A DNA stretch of 35,874 nt, from positions 1 through 35,874 of the forward strand of contig JALRAA010000001.1 of the NCBI GenBank assembly GCA_023262645.1. Direction: 5' to 3'. Positions 15,201 to 24,121 of this stretch are shown here, piece after piece; positions within the stretch are counted from its first letter, which is position 1; each line of letters opens with the position of its first letter. Below the pieces are notes generated by a model, which worked only from the letters and a program-made list of their open reading frames with translations, was not told where the DNA came from and did no database searches. A program made the position numbers and the translations under genes. Source of the DNA: Burkholderiaceae bacterium. Its GTDB lineage: Bacteria > Pseudomonadota > Gammaproteobacteria > Burkholderiales > Burkholderiaceae_C.

Positions 15201-15629
15201 TCAGGAATCGGCGTTAGTGCAAATTTGTTTTTTCAAGAGCGACAGGTACGAACCCGGACGGATGGCGGCATCTCGCGGACGCCAATCAGCGGACTCGTAA
15301 AACGCCACTTCACGGCCTTTGCCATCGGGTTTGGCATAAAAGCTTTCGGACAGTTTGACAAACGAATCCGTTTTGCAGTTGATGCGCCAGCGGGCCATGG
15401 ACGACTGGTATTCCTCGCCATTGGGTGCTTTCACTCCCTTGGCCGTCACCAAGGTCATGGTCCACGCAATCCGGCTGACGTGAACGGCACGCACCGAGTC
15501 TTTGTCCCAGACATACGTGATGTCATCGTCTTTCATCAACTCGGCCCATTCGGCTTGCGCGTTACCAACGGCTGCGCCCAACAGACACCATACCGTGAGA
15601 AAACAGCGAATGAAAGAAAACGATTTCAT
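15201..15629 (-). CDS. Secreted protein, surface-adhesin E-like
   Basis: 142 aa with a clear Sec signal (MKSFSFIRCFLTVWCLLGAAVGNAQA). The mature part, beginning EWAELMKDDDITYVWDKDSV, fits the Adhesin_E-like pattern: a small beta-rich domain common in betaproteobacterial secreted proteins. Conserved-looking elements are the Trp-Asp start, SSMARWRINCKTDSF and a C-terminal cysteine that could pair with it. The name comes from a Haemophilus adhesin; adhesion should not be assumed here. It lies between the Ala/Lys-rich secreted protein (45 bases upstream) and comEC (61 bases downstream) on the same strand. No strong RBS at the ATG. Confidence 0.7.
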   Translation of the reverse strand: MKSFSFIRCFLTVWCLLGAAVGNAQAEWAELMKDDDITYVWDKDSVRAVHVSRIAWTMTLVTAKGVKAPNGEEYQSSMARWRINCKTDSFVKLSESFYAKPDGKGREVAFYESADWRPRDAAIRPGSYLSLLKKQICTNADS

Positions 15630-15674
15630 GCCAGAAAGATCGACCCCAAACCCCCAAACTTGATAACCATCCTG

Positions 15675-16958
15675 TCAATGGTCATCGTTAGCGGGCTGGT
15701 CTTTGTCTTTTGCTTTGGCCGCATTGATCACCAGAATTTTTTGACCCGCTGTCAATGAGACAGGGGCAGCAGGGGCGTGGTCGTCTTGGCCGGAAGGGCT
15801 TGTCTTGGCATGTTCGTCTTTGGCATGCGCATCGCTTGTATGTGAATCGGTGTGAGCAGCCTCAGCTTTTGCAGGTTCAGCTTTGGCAGGGGCTGCGTGT
15901 TTTTCTTGCTCTGCAGGCGGCGGGCTGGCTGGCGATTTCGGTGTTTCTGCTTTGGCAGATTCTTTTTGCGAGGATGCTTCTTTGGCAGGCGCATCCTTGG
16001 CGTCGTCATCTTGTTTGGCGTCGGCTTTCGCAGCTTCTGCCTTGGCCAACTCCGCTTTGACCAAGGCCTCTTTCATTTTTTCTGCACGAGCAAGCTCCTC
16101 CAAAGCGCGATCGACTTTGGCCAACGCTGCCGCTCTCACCCGCTCTGCTCTGGCAAGTTCGGCCTTGGCTTGTTCTTCTTTGAGTTTTTCAGCACGCTCT
16201 TGTGCTGCTTTCGCGCGTTCGGCTTTCAGTTGCTCAGCCTTGGCTTTTTGTTCCTTGAGTTTTTCTTCTCTGGCCAACGCCGCCTTGGCCAGCTCTTCCT
16301 TGCGTTTCTCTGCGCGCTCTTGCGCGGCTTTGGCACGCTCGGCTTTGGCCAATTCAGCTTTGCTCATGGCAGGTTTGGCAGGCTCGGCAGCATCGTGTGC
16401 GTCGGCTGCGTGGCCGTCACTGCTTTTGGCAGGAGCGGTGGGCCTGATGGGCTCCATGCGCTGCACCAATACCGATGAAGCCGTGGGTCTGCTGGCCGGC
16501 GCAGGCAAGCCTTTGGGCGCTGCATGTTCGGCTGCGGGTGCATGGTCTTGGTGGTTGGCATGATCACTCTGCGCAGGGGGCGGGGCAGGTGTGGCTTTGG
16601 GCGCAACAGGTGGCTCGGGCACTTCCGTGACGGTAGCTGTTTTTGCCAACGGCACGGCTGGCACAGACGCATTGGGGCTGATCGGTGCGGTTTGCACCGC
16701 CGTGGGATCAGCGGTTTTGTCTGCGGTCCGCACCAGATTGTTTGACCCACTGGGTGCATTCTGATTTTTCGGCAACACACGCAAGGGATAAAACAAATAG
16801 CCACGCTCAACCAAATCGGCTTCCATGGGGCCTGCGATGATGCGTCCTTGGTCGTCCACTTCATTGGCCGGTGCAAGAGCCGGCACCAACGCCGTCAGCA
16901 ACGCCAAGCCCATCGCGCGATGGCGAAATTGCAATAAATCTGTTTTCATGTTGCGCAT
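15675..16958 (-). CDS. Ala/Lys/Glu-rich secreted coiled-coil protein, TolA-like composition
   Basis: 427 aa, not assigned to a family. A signal-like N-terminus (MKTDLLQFRHRAMGLALLTA, then ALAPANEV) is followed by a short ordered segment (DQGRIIAGPMEADLVERGYLFYPLRVLP). A Pro/Ala/Thr-rich linker comes next, then about 120 residues of uninterrupted Ala/Lys/Glu heptad-like helix (about 16373 down to 16010), including two copies of KAERAKAAQERAEK separated by about 40 residues. The C-terminus is disordered, with His- and Asp-rich stretches. The helix resembles TolA domain II by composition only; there is no TonB/TolA C-terminal domain. The start at 16958 has GAGGG 8 bases upstream; ATG 16976 contains that site itself, and 16949 is possible. 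Confidence 0.7.
   Translation of the reverse strand: MRNMKTDLLQFRHRAMGLALLTALVPALAPANEVDDQGRIIAGPMEADLVERGYLFYPLRVLPKNQNAPSGSNNLVRTADKTADPTAVQTAPISPNASVPAVPLAKTATVTEVPEPPVAPKATPAPPPAQSDHANHQDHAPAAEHAAPKGLPAPASRPTASSVLVQRMEPIRPTAPAKSSDGHAADAHDAAEPAKPAMSKAELAKAERAKAAQERAEKRKEELAKAALAREEKLKEQKAKAEQLKAERAKAAQERAEKLKEEQAKAELARAERVRAAALAKVDRALEELARAEKMKEALVKAELAKAEAAKADAKQDDDAKDAPAKEASSQKESAKAETPKSPASPPPAEQEKHAAPAKAEPAKAEAAHTDSHTSDAHAKDEHAKTSPSGQDDHAPAAPVSLTAGQKILVINAAKAKDKDQPANDDH
16010..16373 (-). repeat. Low-complexity Ala/Lys/Glu helix-coding repeats
   Basis: Degenerate repeats of about 33 bases encode the A-K-A-E-x-A-K-A pattern. The closest pair encodes KAERAKAAQERAEK at about 16305-16349 and again at about 16185-16229, 120 bases apart. 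Codon choice differs between copies, pointing to selection on protein sequence rather than recent slippage. Confidence 0.6.
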
Positions 16959-17067
16959 GCCTATTCCCTCAACCATATTGGCGTTCTTGAGTCGGATTGT
17001 TCAGCCATAACTTGAGCCGAGCAAGTGCAAAATGCCCTGAGATCACGCGTCGAATTGCATGACAATC

Positions 17068-17079
17068 GAATGCGCATTC
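17068..17079. promoter_or_regulatory. 12-bp perfect palindrome upstream of ridA
   Basis: GAATGCGCATTC is its own reverse complement and lies 29 bases before the ridA start, in the gap between divergent genes. It could be an operator, but with one copy and no known matching regulator this is only a candidate. Confidence 0.25.
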
Positions 17080-17107
17080 TTTTTGATTCATTTTTCTAAG
17101 GACTCTC

Positions 17108-17566
17108 ATGGCTATTCACCAACGACTCAAAGAACGAAATATCGAATTGCCCGATGTTTCTGTGCCCGCTGCGGCCTACGTACCCTATGTGCAAACCGGC
17201 AACTTGCTGTTTGTCAGTGGCCATATCGCCAAAAAAGACGGCAAGGCATGGGTGGGTCAACTGGGAACGAACATGGACACCGAAACAGGCAGACAAGCGG
17301 CCGAGTCCATCGCCATCGATTTATTGGGCACGTTGCAAGCGGCCTGCGGCGGAGACCTCAACCGCATCAAACGCATTGTGAAAGTGGTCAGCCTGGTCAA
17401 TGCCAATGGCACATTCACCGAACCGCATCTGGTGACCAATGGCTGCAGCGAATTGCTGATGCACATCTTGGGTGATGCTGGTGCACATGCACGCAGTGCA
17501 TATTGCGTGGCGCAATTGCCCATGGGTTCGTGCGTTGAAATTGAATTGGTGGCTGAATTGTTGTGA
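17108..17566 (+). CDS. RidA family protein (YjgF/YER057c/UK114)
   Basis: 152 aa, a little longer than classic RidA (about 128), in the branch that begins LKERNIELP. RidA hydrolyses reactive enamine/imine intermediates such as 2-aminoacrylate, protecting PLP enzymes in the cytosol; it acts as a trimer. The diagnostic Arg (R129 in AHARSAYCVAQLPMG) is kept, and the C-terminal EIELVAEL matches the family end. The long N-terminal form lacks direct biochemical support in many cases, so deaminase activity is likely but unproven. AAGGA lies about 8 bases before the ATG. It is divergent from the Ala/Lys-rich gene and ends 6 bases from the convergent RND permease. Confidence 0.9.
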   Translation: MAIHQRLKERNIELPDVSVPAAAYVPYVQTGNLLFVSGHIAKKDGKAWVGQLGTNMDTETGRQAAESIAIDLLGTLQAACGGDLNRIKRIVKVVSLVNANGTFTEPHLVTNGCSELLMHILGDAGAHARSAYCVAQLPMGSCVEIELVAELL

Positions 17567-17572
17567 AGCCGT

Positions 17573-20500
17573 TCAGCGCTTGATCAAGCGAGCAAAACGG
17601 CCAAACAACTTACCCACATCATCCACATACAAATACACCGCGGGTATGACCAACAGGCTCAGAAAGGTGGATGTGATCAATCCCCCGATGACAGACACCG
17701 CCATGGGTGAGCGGAAGCTGGAATCCGATGCGCCCCAACCGGCAGCGATAGGAAACATGCCCGCGCCCATGGCTATGGTGGTCATGATGATGGGACGGGC
17801 CCGTTTCTGACAAGCGTCCATGAGTGCGTCAAAACGGCTCATGCCCAGATCACGCTGTGCGACGATGGCGTACTCGACCAACAAAATAGAGTTTTTAGTG
17901 GCAACACCCATCAACATGATCAATCCAATGAGTGAAGGCATGGAAAAGCTTTTGCCCGTCATTAACAATGCGACAAATGCGCCACCAATAGACAAGGGCA
18001 ACGCGGCCAAAATGGTGATCGGGTGCAGCACGCTTTTGAACAGCAGCACAAGCACCAAATAAATACACAAGATACCGGTCAACATGGCCAGCGCGAAACT
18101 GGCAAACAACTCCTCCATCACTTCAGCGTCGCCGACTTCCACCAAGCGTATGCCGGGCGGCAGTTGTTTGACCGAGGGCAAATTTTTCACCGCCTCTTTG
18201 GCGTCACCCAGCCCCACACCCGAGAGCTCAATTTGAAAGCGTATGTTGCGTTCACGGTTGTAGCGGTCAATCACCGCAGGCCCACCGCTGGGCTCCAAAC
18301 GCGCCACTTCGGCGAGCAACACCGGCCCGCGCGCACCGGGCACAGTCAAGCGTCCCAGCAAATCTAAATCTTGGCGAGCACTGTCGGCGAGTTTGACCAT
18401 GATCGGCACTTGGCGTTGCGCCAAATTCAGCTTGGGCAATGCAGCGTCGTAATCGCCCATGGTGGCAATGCGCAAGGTCTCGCCAATGGCCGCGCTGGTC
18501 ACACCCAAATCAGCGGCACGCGCAAAATCAGGCAACACCGCAATTTCCTGTCGCACCAAACTGGCGCTCGAAATGACCGATCCCAAACCGGGTATGCCGC
18601 GCAATTCGCGCTCAAGGTTGGTGGCGGTTTGTTGCAGCGCCATGGGGTCATCCCCGGTCAACATGACCAGGTATTTTTCTCCAGAAGCACCGAGCCCAAC
18701 TTTCACACGCATACCTGGCATATCAGCCAACAGTTGTCGCATGTTTTTTTCAATCACCCCTTTGCGCGGCCGTTGACCACGCTCTGTGAGTTGGATGGTG
18801 AGCGTGGCGACCCGGGTTTCTGCGCTGGCTTGCGGCATGCTGGGATCCGACCCGGCAGAGCCGCCACCGATGGTGGTGTAGACGGACTTCACTTCGGGCA
18901 AGGTCATCACACGTTGACGCACTTCTTCAGCCATTTTTTCGGTGAAGGCCAAGGACGTTCCCGGCGGCAATTCAATCCCCACTTGGGTTTGCGAATTGTC
19001 ATCGGGCGGAATAAACCCAGTGGGCAACAATGGAATCAGGCTCAGCGATGCAATGAAAAAAACCGCCGCACCCAATGCCGTCCAAAACCGGTGATTCAAA
19101 CACCAGCGCACCATGCGCAAATAGGTAGACATCCAAAAGGGAACCGGTGCCGACCTGTTCGAGGGCTGGAGCATGTAAGCAGCCATCATGGGGGTGAGCA
19201 TGCGCGCCACCACCAAGGAGGCAAACACCGCCAGTGCAGCGGTCCAACCAAATTGCACAAAAAATTTGCCCGGCACACCGCTCATGAACGCGGTGGGCAA
19301 AAACACCGCCACCAAGGTGAATGTGGTGGCAATCACCGCCAACCCGATTTCATCGGCAGCTTCCATGGCCGCCGCAAAAGGCGATTTGCCCATGTGCAAA
19401 TGCCGCTCTATGTTCTCCACTTCCACAATGGCGTCGTCGACCAAAATGCCAACCACCAAGGACAACGCCAACAAACTGATGACGTTGATAGAAAACCCCA
19501 AATACCACATGCCAATGAACGCAGGCAGTACAGACAAAGGCAACGCCACGGCAGACACAAACGTAGCGCGCAGGTCACGCAAAAACAACCACACCACCAA
19601 CACGGCCAGCAAAGCGCCTTCGTAAAGCAACACCAACGATGCGTTGTATTCATCCTTGACAGGGGTCACAAAGTCGAAGGCGGTGGTGATGCTCACATCC
19701 GGGTGGGTGGCGCGCAATTCGTCCAAGGCTTTGATCACCCGCGCACCCACATCCACTTCACTCGCACCACGGCTTCGTGAGACCTCAAAACCCACCACAG
19801 GCTTACCATTCAAAAATGCCGATGAACGCTTTTCGGCAAACGTGTCGTTGACGGTGGCGATATCGCGCAAACGTACACGCCCCCCGTGACCGACCGCAAT
19901 TTCTAAATCAGCCAACTCGGCCGCAGAACCCACAGTGGCCAAGGTACGCAACGGTTGCTCGCTGCCGCCCAAATCGGTTCGTCCCCCTGCACTTTCACTT
20001 TGCACTTGTCGCAATTGGCGGGAAACATCGGCGGCGGAAATTCGCAAAGCTTGCATGCGAACCGGATCCAATGCGATGTCAACTTGACGCTGCACACCGC
20101 CCACCCGATTGACCGAACCAACGCCTTTGATGGAAAGCAGTCGCCGCACCACTGTTTGGTCGACAAACCAACTCAAACCCTCTTCGTCGAACAAAGGCGA
20201 AGTGATGGTGAATGCCAACACGGGTGACCCCGTGAAATCCAGTTTTTTGACGACCGGCTCAAGCAAGTCGCTGGGCAAATCGGTGCGCGCCAAATTGACA
20301 GCAGAGCGGATTTCGTCCAACGCTTCTTGGATGGGTTTTTCAATCCTGAACTCGCAAGTGATCAACACCGAGCCATCTTGCACCTTGGTGTAAATGTTTT
20401 TCAAACCCTGCGCCGACACCACCGCGTTTTCAATCTTGCGGGCGACCTCGGTTTCCATTTGTGCGGGTGAAGCGCCAGGCAATGAAGCGGTGATGACGAT

Positions 20501-20632
20501 GGTGGGCAGATCCAAGTCGGGAAAGTTTTGTACCTTCATGCTGTTGAAGGACAACAAACCTGCAAAACTCAGCAATACGAACAACACCACGCCCGGTACG
20601 GGATTGCGTATAGACCAAGCGGAAACATTCAT
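17573..20632 (-). CDS. RND efflux permease, HAE1/AcrB-like
   Basis: 1019-aa inner-membrane proton-driven drug/metabolite efflux pump of the resistance-nodulation-division family. The expected N-terminal helix (SIRNPVPGVVLFVLLSFAGLL), two large periplasmic loops and twelve helices are inferred from the pattern. The TM4 proton-relay pair is in VVGILVDDAIVEVENIERH, as in AcrB. Length matches the family and there is no frame break. It overlaps the adaptor gene by four bases (ATGA at 20629-20632), so it is the second gene of a two-gene operon. No outer-membrane channel (TolC/OprM type) is encoded next to it, so the pump must borrow one. Substrate unknown. Confidence 0.93.
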   Translation of the reverse strand: MNVSAWSIRNPVPGVVLFVLLSFAGLLSFNSMKVQNFPDLDLPTIVITASLPGASPAQMETEVARKIENAVVSAQGLKNIYTKVQDGSVLITCEFRIEKPIQEALDEIRSAVNLARTDLPSDLLEPVVKKLDFTGSPVLAFTITSPLFDEEGLSWFVDQTVVRRLLSIKGVGSVNRVGGVQRQVDIALDPVRMQALRISAADVSRQLRQVQSESAGGRTDLGGSEQPLRTLATVGSAAELADLEIAVGHGGRVRLRDIATVNDTFAEKRSSAFLNGKPVVGFEVSRSRGASEVDVGARVIKALDELRATHPDVSITTAFDFVTPVKDEYNASLVLLYEGALLAVLVVWLFLRDLRATFVSAVALPLSVLPAFIGMWYLGFSINVISLLALSLVVGILVDDAIVEVENIERHLHMGKSPFAAAMEAADEIGLAVIATTFTLVAVFLPTAFMSGVPGKFFVQFGWTAALAVFASLVVARMLTPMMAAYMLQPSNRSAPVPFWMSTYLRMVRWCLNHRFWTALGAAVFFIASLSLIPLLPTGFIPPDDNSQTQVGIELPPGTSLAFTEKMAEEVRQRVMTLPEVKSVYTTIGGGSAGSDPSMPQASAETRVATLTIQLTERGQRPRKGVIEKNMRQLLADMPGMRVKVGLGASGEKYLVMLTGDDPMALQQTATNLERELRGIPGLGSVISSASLVRQEIAVLPDFARAADLGVTSAAIGETLRIATMGDYDAALPKLNLAQRQVPIMVKLADSARQDLDLLGRLTVPGARGPVLLAEVARLEPSGGPAVIDRYNRERNIRFQIELSGVGLGDAKEAVKNLPSVKQLPPGIRLVEVGDAEVMEELFASFALAMLTGILCIYLVLVLLFKSVLHPITILAALPLSIGGAFVALLMTGKSFSMPSLIGLIMLMGVATKNSILLVEYAIVAQRDLGMSRFDALMDACQKRARPIIMTTIAMGAGMFPIAAGWGASDSSFRSPMAVSVIGGLITSTFLSLLVIPAVYLYVDDVGKLFGRFARLIKR

Positions 20633-21726
20633 GGCACAACTTTCACCAGGTCGCCAGCGGTCAAAAATCCTGCGCCGCGCACCACCACATTGGCGTCCAG
20701 CGGTAAGCCTGAAGTGATTTCAATCATGTCACCTTGCCTGCGGCCCACAGACACTTTGAGCAATTTAACGCGTTGGTCGGGTCCCACCACATACACCTGC
20801 TGAAACCCATCGCGCACCACCAACGATTGCTGCGGCAACAACAAGGCTTTGCTGCTGCCAAATTCAAATTCGCCACGCACAAACATGCCAGGCTTGAGCA
20901 GACCTTGTGCCGAGGCTGGCAAATCGACATACACCAAACCGGTGCGGTTTTGCACATCGACGGTGGGGGCAAGCATCCGCACTTGGCCAATGACTTCGGC
21001 CCCACTGGCGACCGTGATGCGTACTTTTTGACCCGGCTTGATACGGAACAATTCGCTCGACACCAAATCGGCGCGCCATTCAAGCCGGTTACCGCGAATC
21101 AAGCGAAACAACTCGCTGCCTAGAGCGACCACCGAACCGACACTGGCGGTTCGCGCTGAAATAACGCCGTTGTCTGGCGCACGCACCTGTGTTTTTTGCA
21201 AGTGCAATTCACTGGCCGCCAAATTGGCTTGCGCTGACTCGACGCGCGCCTTGGCGGTGGCTTCGGCGGTGACATCTTTGTTGAATTGCTGCGCACTGAT
21301 GACACCGCTGGGTTGCAAAGCACGGGCCCGGTCAGCGTTGGCTTGCGCCTCCGAAGCAACAGCTTTGGCCTCGTTCAGCGCGGCCTTGGCTTGGTTGATT
21401 TCTGCCAGCACGGTGTCGTTGGTGAACACCGCCAAAACTTGACCGGCTTTGACTTGATCGCCCACATTGACTCGCACTTCCGTCAAACGCAAGCCACCGA
21501 TTTCGGCACCCACACTGGCTTCTTGCCAAGCGGCCACCGTACCGTTGGCGCTCAAGCGCTGAGAAAGTTGCTGGTTTTGAGGCTGAGCCACGGTCACCGT
21601 CATGGCAGGTTTGGCGACGGCGGCTGTTTTGGCATCCGGTTGCTGCGCATTGGCGATCAGAACCGCCGCACAGATTGCCCAACACCCTGTGAGACGAACC
21701 ATGGTTCGCCGCTGTTTGGATTGCAT
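20629..21726 (-). CDS. RND efflux periplasmic adaptor (membrane fusion protein)
   Basis: 365 aa linking the permease to an outer-membrane channel. After a signal-like N-terminus (VRLTGCWAICAAVLIANA), a lipoyl-type half-motif occurs (EASVGAEIGGLRLTEVRVN VGDQVKAGQVLAVF region). A long Ala/Glu-rich alpha hairpin follows at about 110-165, then the second lipoyl half (LQKTQVRAPDNGVISARTASVG) and beta-barrel and proximal domains. The signal has no proper lipobox (WAIC), so it is probably not acylated. First gene of the pump operon, it starts 38 bases after parC's end and may be transcribed from a promoter inside that gap or by read-through from parEC. Confidence 0.9.
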   Translation of the reverse strand: MQSKQRRTMVRLTGCWAICAAVLIANAQQPDAKTAAVAKPAMTVTVAQPQNQQLSQRLSANGTVAAWQEASVGAEIGGLRLTEVRVNVGDQVKAGQVLAVFTNDTVLAEINQAKAALNEAKAVASEAQANADRARALQPSGVISAQQFNKDVTAEATAKARVESAQANLAASELHLQKTQVRAPDNGVISARTASVGSVVALGSELFRLIRGNRLEWRADLVSSELFRIKPGQKVRITVASGAEVIGQVRMLAPTVDVQNRTGLVYVDLPASAQGLLKPGMFVRGEFEFGSSKALLLPQQSLVVRDGFQQVYVVGPDQRVKLLKVSVGRRQGDMIEITSGLPLDANVVVRGAGFLTAGDLVKVVP

Positions 21727-21764
21727 GTTTCTGCCTTTGAACAGATAAAAAGAAAGCGAGGTAC

Positions 21765-24116
21765 TTACAACACCCTCAACACGTGCGTAGGCTTGAAGCC
21801 CAAGTCCGCCATTTTTCCTTTTCTGGCGCGGGCGGCCCGGGCATTATTCAAGCTTCTGATTTCCAGCGTTTCTTCGCGGGCTTTGCCCCCACGCCCGACG
21901 CCCCATAAACACACACTGCGGGTGTATGCGGCGGCGCCCGCCAAGGTGTCTTTATCTTCCAAGTCCATCAGCATCAAACCGCGCCCGCCTTTCTCCATCG
22001 CCTTGAGTTCGGTGATGTCAAAGGTCAGAATGCGACCGCCGGTTGAAGCACACACCACATGTGTGGCGATGGGCAAAGGCTCTGCACCATTGCCCCCACC
22101 CACGACGGAAGGCACACACAGAGTTTCGCCGGGCTGCAAACTGATGAATGCCTTGCCGCCTTTGTTGCGCGATAGCAAGTTGTCGATACAGCACACAAAA
22201 CCATAACCTCCCGAACCGCTGAGCAGCAGCGTCATGGTTGTCGGCCCTGCGACATAGTGCACGAGTTGCGTTCCCGATTCCACATCGACCAACGTGGTCA
22301 CGGGCTGGCCGTCACCCCGCGCGCCGGGCAAGGCTGACACGGGCACGGAGTACACACGCCCATTCGACCCAAAAGCTATCAAGGGATCCACCGTGCGGCA
22401 CTCGAACGTGTCGTACAAACCGTCGCCCGCTTTGAACGCAAAACTGCCGGGTTCATGGCCATGGCCTTGGCGCACACGCACCCAACCTTTTTCAGAGACC
22501 ACCACCGTCACGGGTTCATCGATGACTTTGACCTCGGCCACCGCCTTTTTCTCGGCCTGAATCAAGGTACGTCGCTCATCGGCAAACAACTTGGCGTCGG
22601 CTTCGATTTCTTTGACCATCAATCGGCGCAGCGACGCTGTGCTGCCTAAAACGTCTTCAAGCTTGCTCTGCTCTTCGCGCAGTTCTTTGAGCTCTTGTTC
22701 GATCTTGATGGCTTCCAAACGCGCCAACTGACGCAAGCGGATGTCCAAAATATCGTCGGCTTGGCGCTCACTCAGCTTGAACCGTTCGATCAACGCAGGC
22801 TTGGGCTCGTCGCTGTGGCGGATGATGCGGATCACCTCGTCGATATTGAGCAACACCAGTTGGCGACCTTCCAAGATGTGGATACGTGCCAGCACCTTGT
22901 CCAAACGAAATTGCGAGCGGCGTTGCACCGTGGCTTGGCGAAAGCTGATCCACTCTTCCAGCATTTGTCGCAGCGTCTTGGGCACTGGCCTGCCGTCCAA
23001 ACCGACCATGGTGAGGTTGATCGAAGCAGAACTCTCCAAACTGGTGTGCGCCAGCAAAGTGTTGATCAGTTCTTGTTGCTCAATGGTGCGGGTTTTGGGT
23101 TCGAACACCAAACGCACCGGTGCGTCTTTAGACGATTCGTCGCGCACCCCATCGAGCACAGACACCACCGTCGCCTTGAGTTGTGTCTGCTCTGCGCTCA
23201 GCGCTTTTTTGCCCGTTTTGACCTTGGGGTTGGTCAACTCTTCGATTTCTTCCAACACTTTTTGCGAGCTGACATTGGGCGGCAATTCGTTGACCACCAA
23301 CTGCCATTGACCACGCGCCAAATCTTCGATGACCCAACGGGCCCGCACCTTGAGCGAACCGCGACCGCTGGCATAAGCGTCAGAAATATCGGCTGCGCTG
23401 CTGATGATTTGACCGCCGCCGGGATAGTCGGGGCCAGGCAGTAATTGCAGCAACTCTTCGTGGCTGAGCTTGGGGTTTTTGATCAACGCCACACAAGCAT
23501 CGGCGACTTCGCGCAAGTTGTGGCTGGGAATTTCGGTGGCCATGCCGACCGCAATACCGCTGGCGCCGTTGAGCAGCGCAAACGGCAATCGCGCGGGCAA
23601 TTGCTTGGGTTCTTCGGTGGAGCCGTCGTAGTTGGGCTGGAAGTCGACCGTGCCTTCGTCGATTTCATCCAACAACAAACTGGTGATGCGGGCCAACCGC
23701 GCTTCGGTGTAGCGCATGGCGGCAGGCGGATCACCGTCGATGGAGCCAAAATTTCCCTGACCGTCCACCAAGGTGTAGCGCATGGAAAAATCCTGCGCCA
23801 TGCGCACCAGGGCGTCATAAGCGGCGCTGTCACCGTGCGGGTGGTAGCGGCCCAACACATCGCCCACCACACGCGCACTTTTCACTGGCCGAGCACCCAC
23901 GGCGCCATTCGCGCCGCCAAAGCCCAAACCCATGCGCGACATTGAATACAAAATGCGCCGCTGAACCGGTTTTTGGCCGTCGCACACATCGGGCAAGGCG
24001 CGGCCTTTGACCACGCTCAAAGCGTATTCGAGGTAAGCGCGTTGGGCGTAATGGCCTAAAGCAATGCCGTCGTCGGATTCAGACGAGTTCAAGTCGAGTG
24101 TGGGTTGTTCAGTCAT
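21765..24116 (-). CDS. parC: DNA topoisomerase IV subunit A
   Basis: 783 aa, the DNA-cleaving subunit that decatenates daughter chromosomes with ParE. The winged-helix/tower core is present with the catalytic Tyr136 in [10 protein letters not shown]. The quinolone-determining segment [15 protein letters not shown] keeps Ser97 (equivalent to E. coli ParC Ser80), so no classical resistance change is visible there. The shorter C-terminal beta-pinwheel (about 530-783), with no GyrA box-like QRRGGKG motif seen, supports ParC over GyrA. It lies 5 bases downstream of parE, an evident operon; some betaproteobacteria have this adjacency. Confidence 0.95.
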   Translation of the reverse strand: MTEQPTLDLNSSESDDGIALGHYAQRAYLEYALSVVKGRALPDVCDGQKPVQRRILYSMSRMGLGFGGANGAVGARPVKSARVVGDVLGRYHPHGDSAAYDALVRMAQDFSMRYTLVDGQGNFGSIDGDPPAAMRYTEARLARITSLLLDEIDEGTVDFQPNYDGSTEEPKQLPARLPFALLNGASGIAVGMATEIPSHNLREVADACVALIKNPKLSHEELLQLLPGPDYPGGGQIISSAADISDAYASGRGSLKVRARWVIEDLARGQWQLVVNELPPNVSSQKVLEEIEELTNPKVKTGKKALSAEQTQLKATVVSVLDGVRDESSKDAPVRLVFEPKTRTIEQQELINTLLAHTSLESSASINLTMVGLDGRPVPKTLRQMLEEWISFRQATVQRRSQFRLDKVLARIHILEGRQLVLLNIDEVIRIIRHSDEPKPALIERFKLSERQADDILDIRLRQLARLEAIKIEQELKELREEQSKLEDVLGSTASLRRLMVKEIEADAKLFADERRTLIQAEKKAVAEVKVIDEPVTVVVSEKGWVRVRQGHGHEPGSFAFKAGDGLYDTFECRTVDPLIAFGSNGRVYSVPVSALPGARGDGQPVTTLVDVESGTQLVHYVAGPTTMTLLLSGSGGYGFVCCIDNLLSRNKGGKAFISLQPGETLCVPSVVGGGNGAEPLPIATHVVCASTGGRILTFDITELKAMEKGGRGLMLMDLEDKDTLAGAAAYTRSVCLWGVGRGGKAREETLEIRSLNNARAARARKGKMADLGFKPTHVLRVL

Positions 24117-24121
24117 GTTGC

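Noticed and set aside
15740..16560. Plus-strand Phe/Leu/Ala-rich frames antisense to the Ala/Lys-rich protein
   Set aside because: They are the complement of the AAG/GCC-rich helix-coding sequence and have no start context.
18371..19780. Long plus-strand open frame (about 469 codons) antisense to the RND permease
   Set aside because: It is His/Gln/Arg-rich with no recognisable domain and lies wholly within the opposite strand of a well supported gene; it results from GC-biased codon use.
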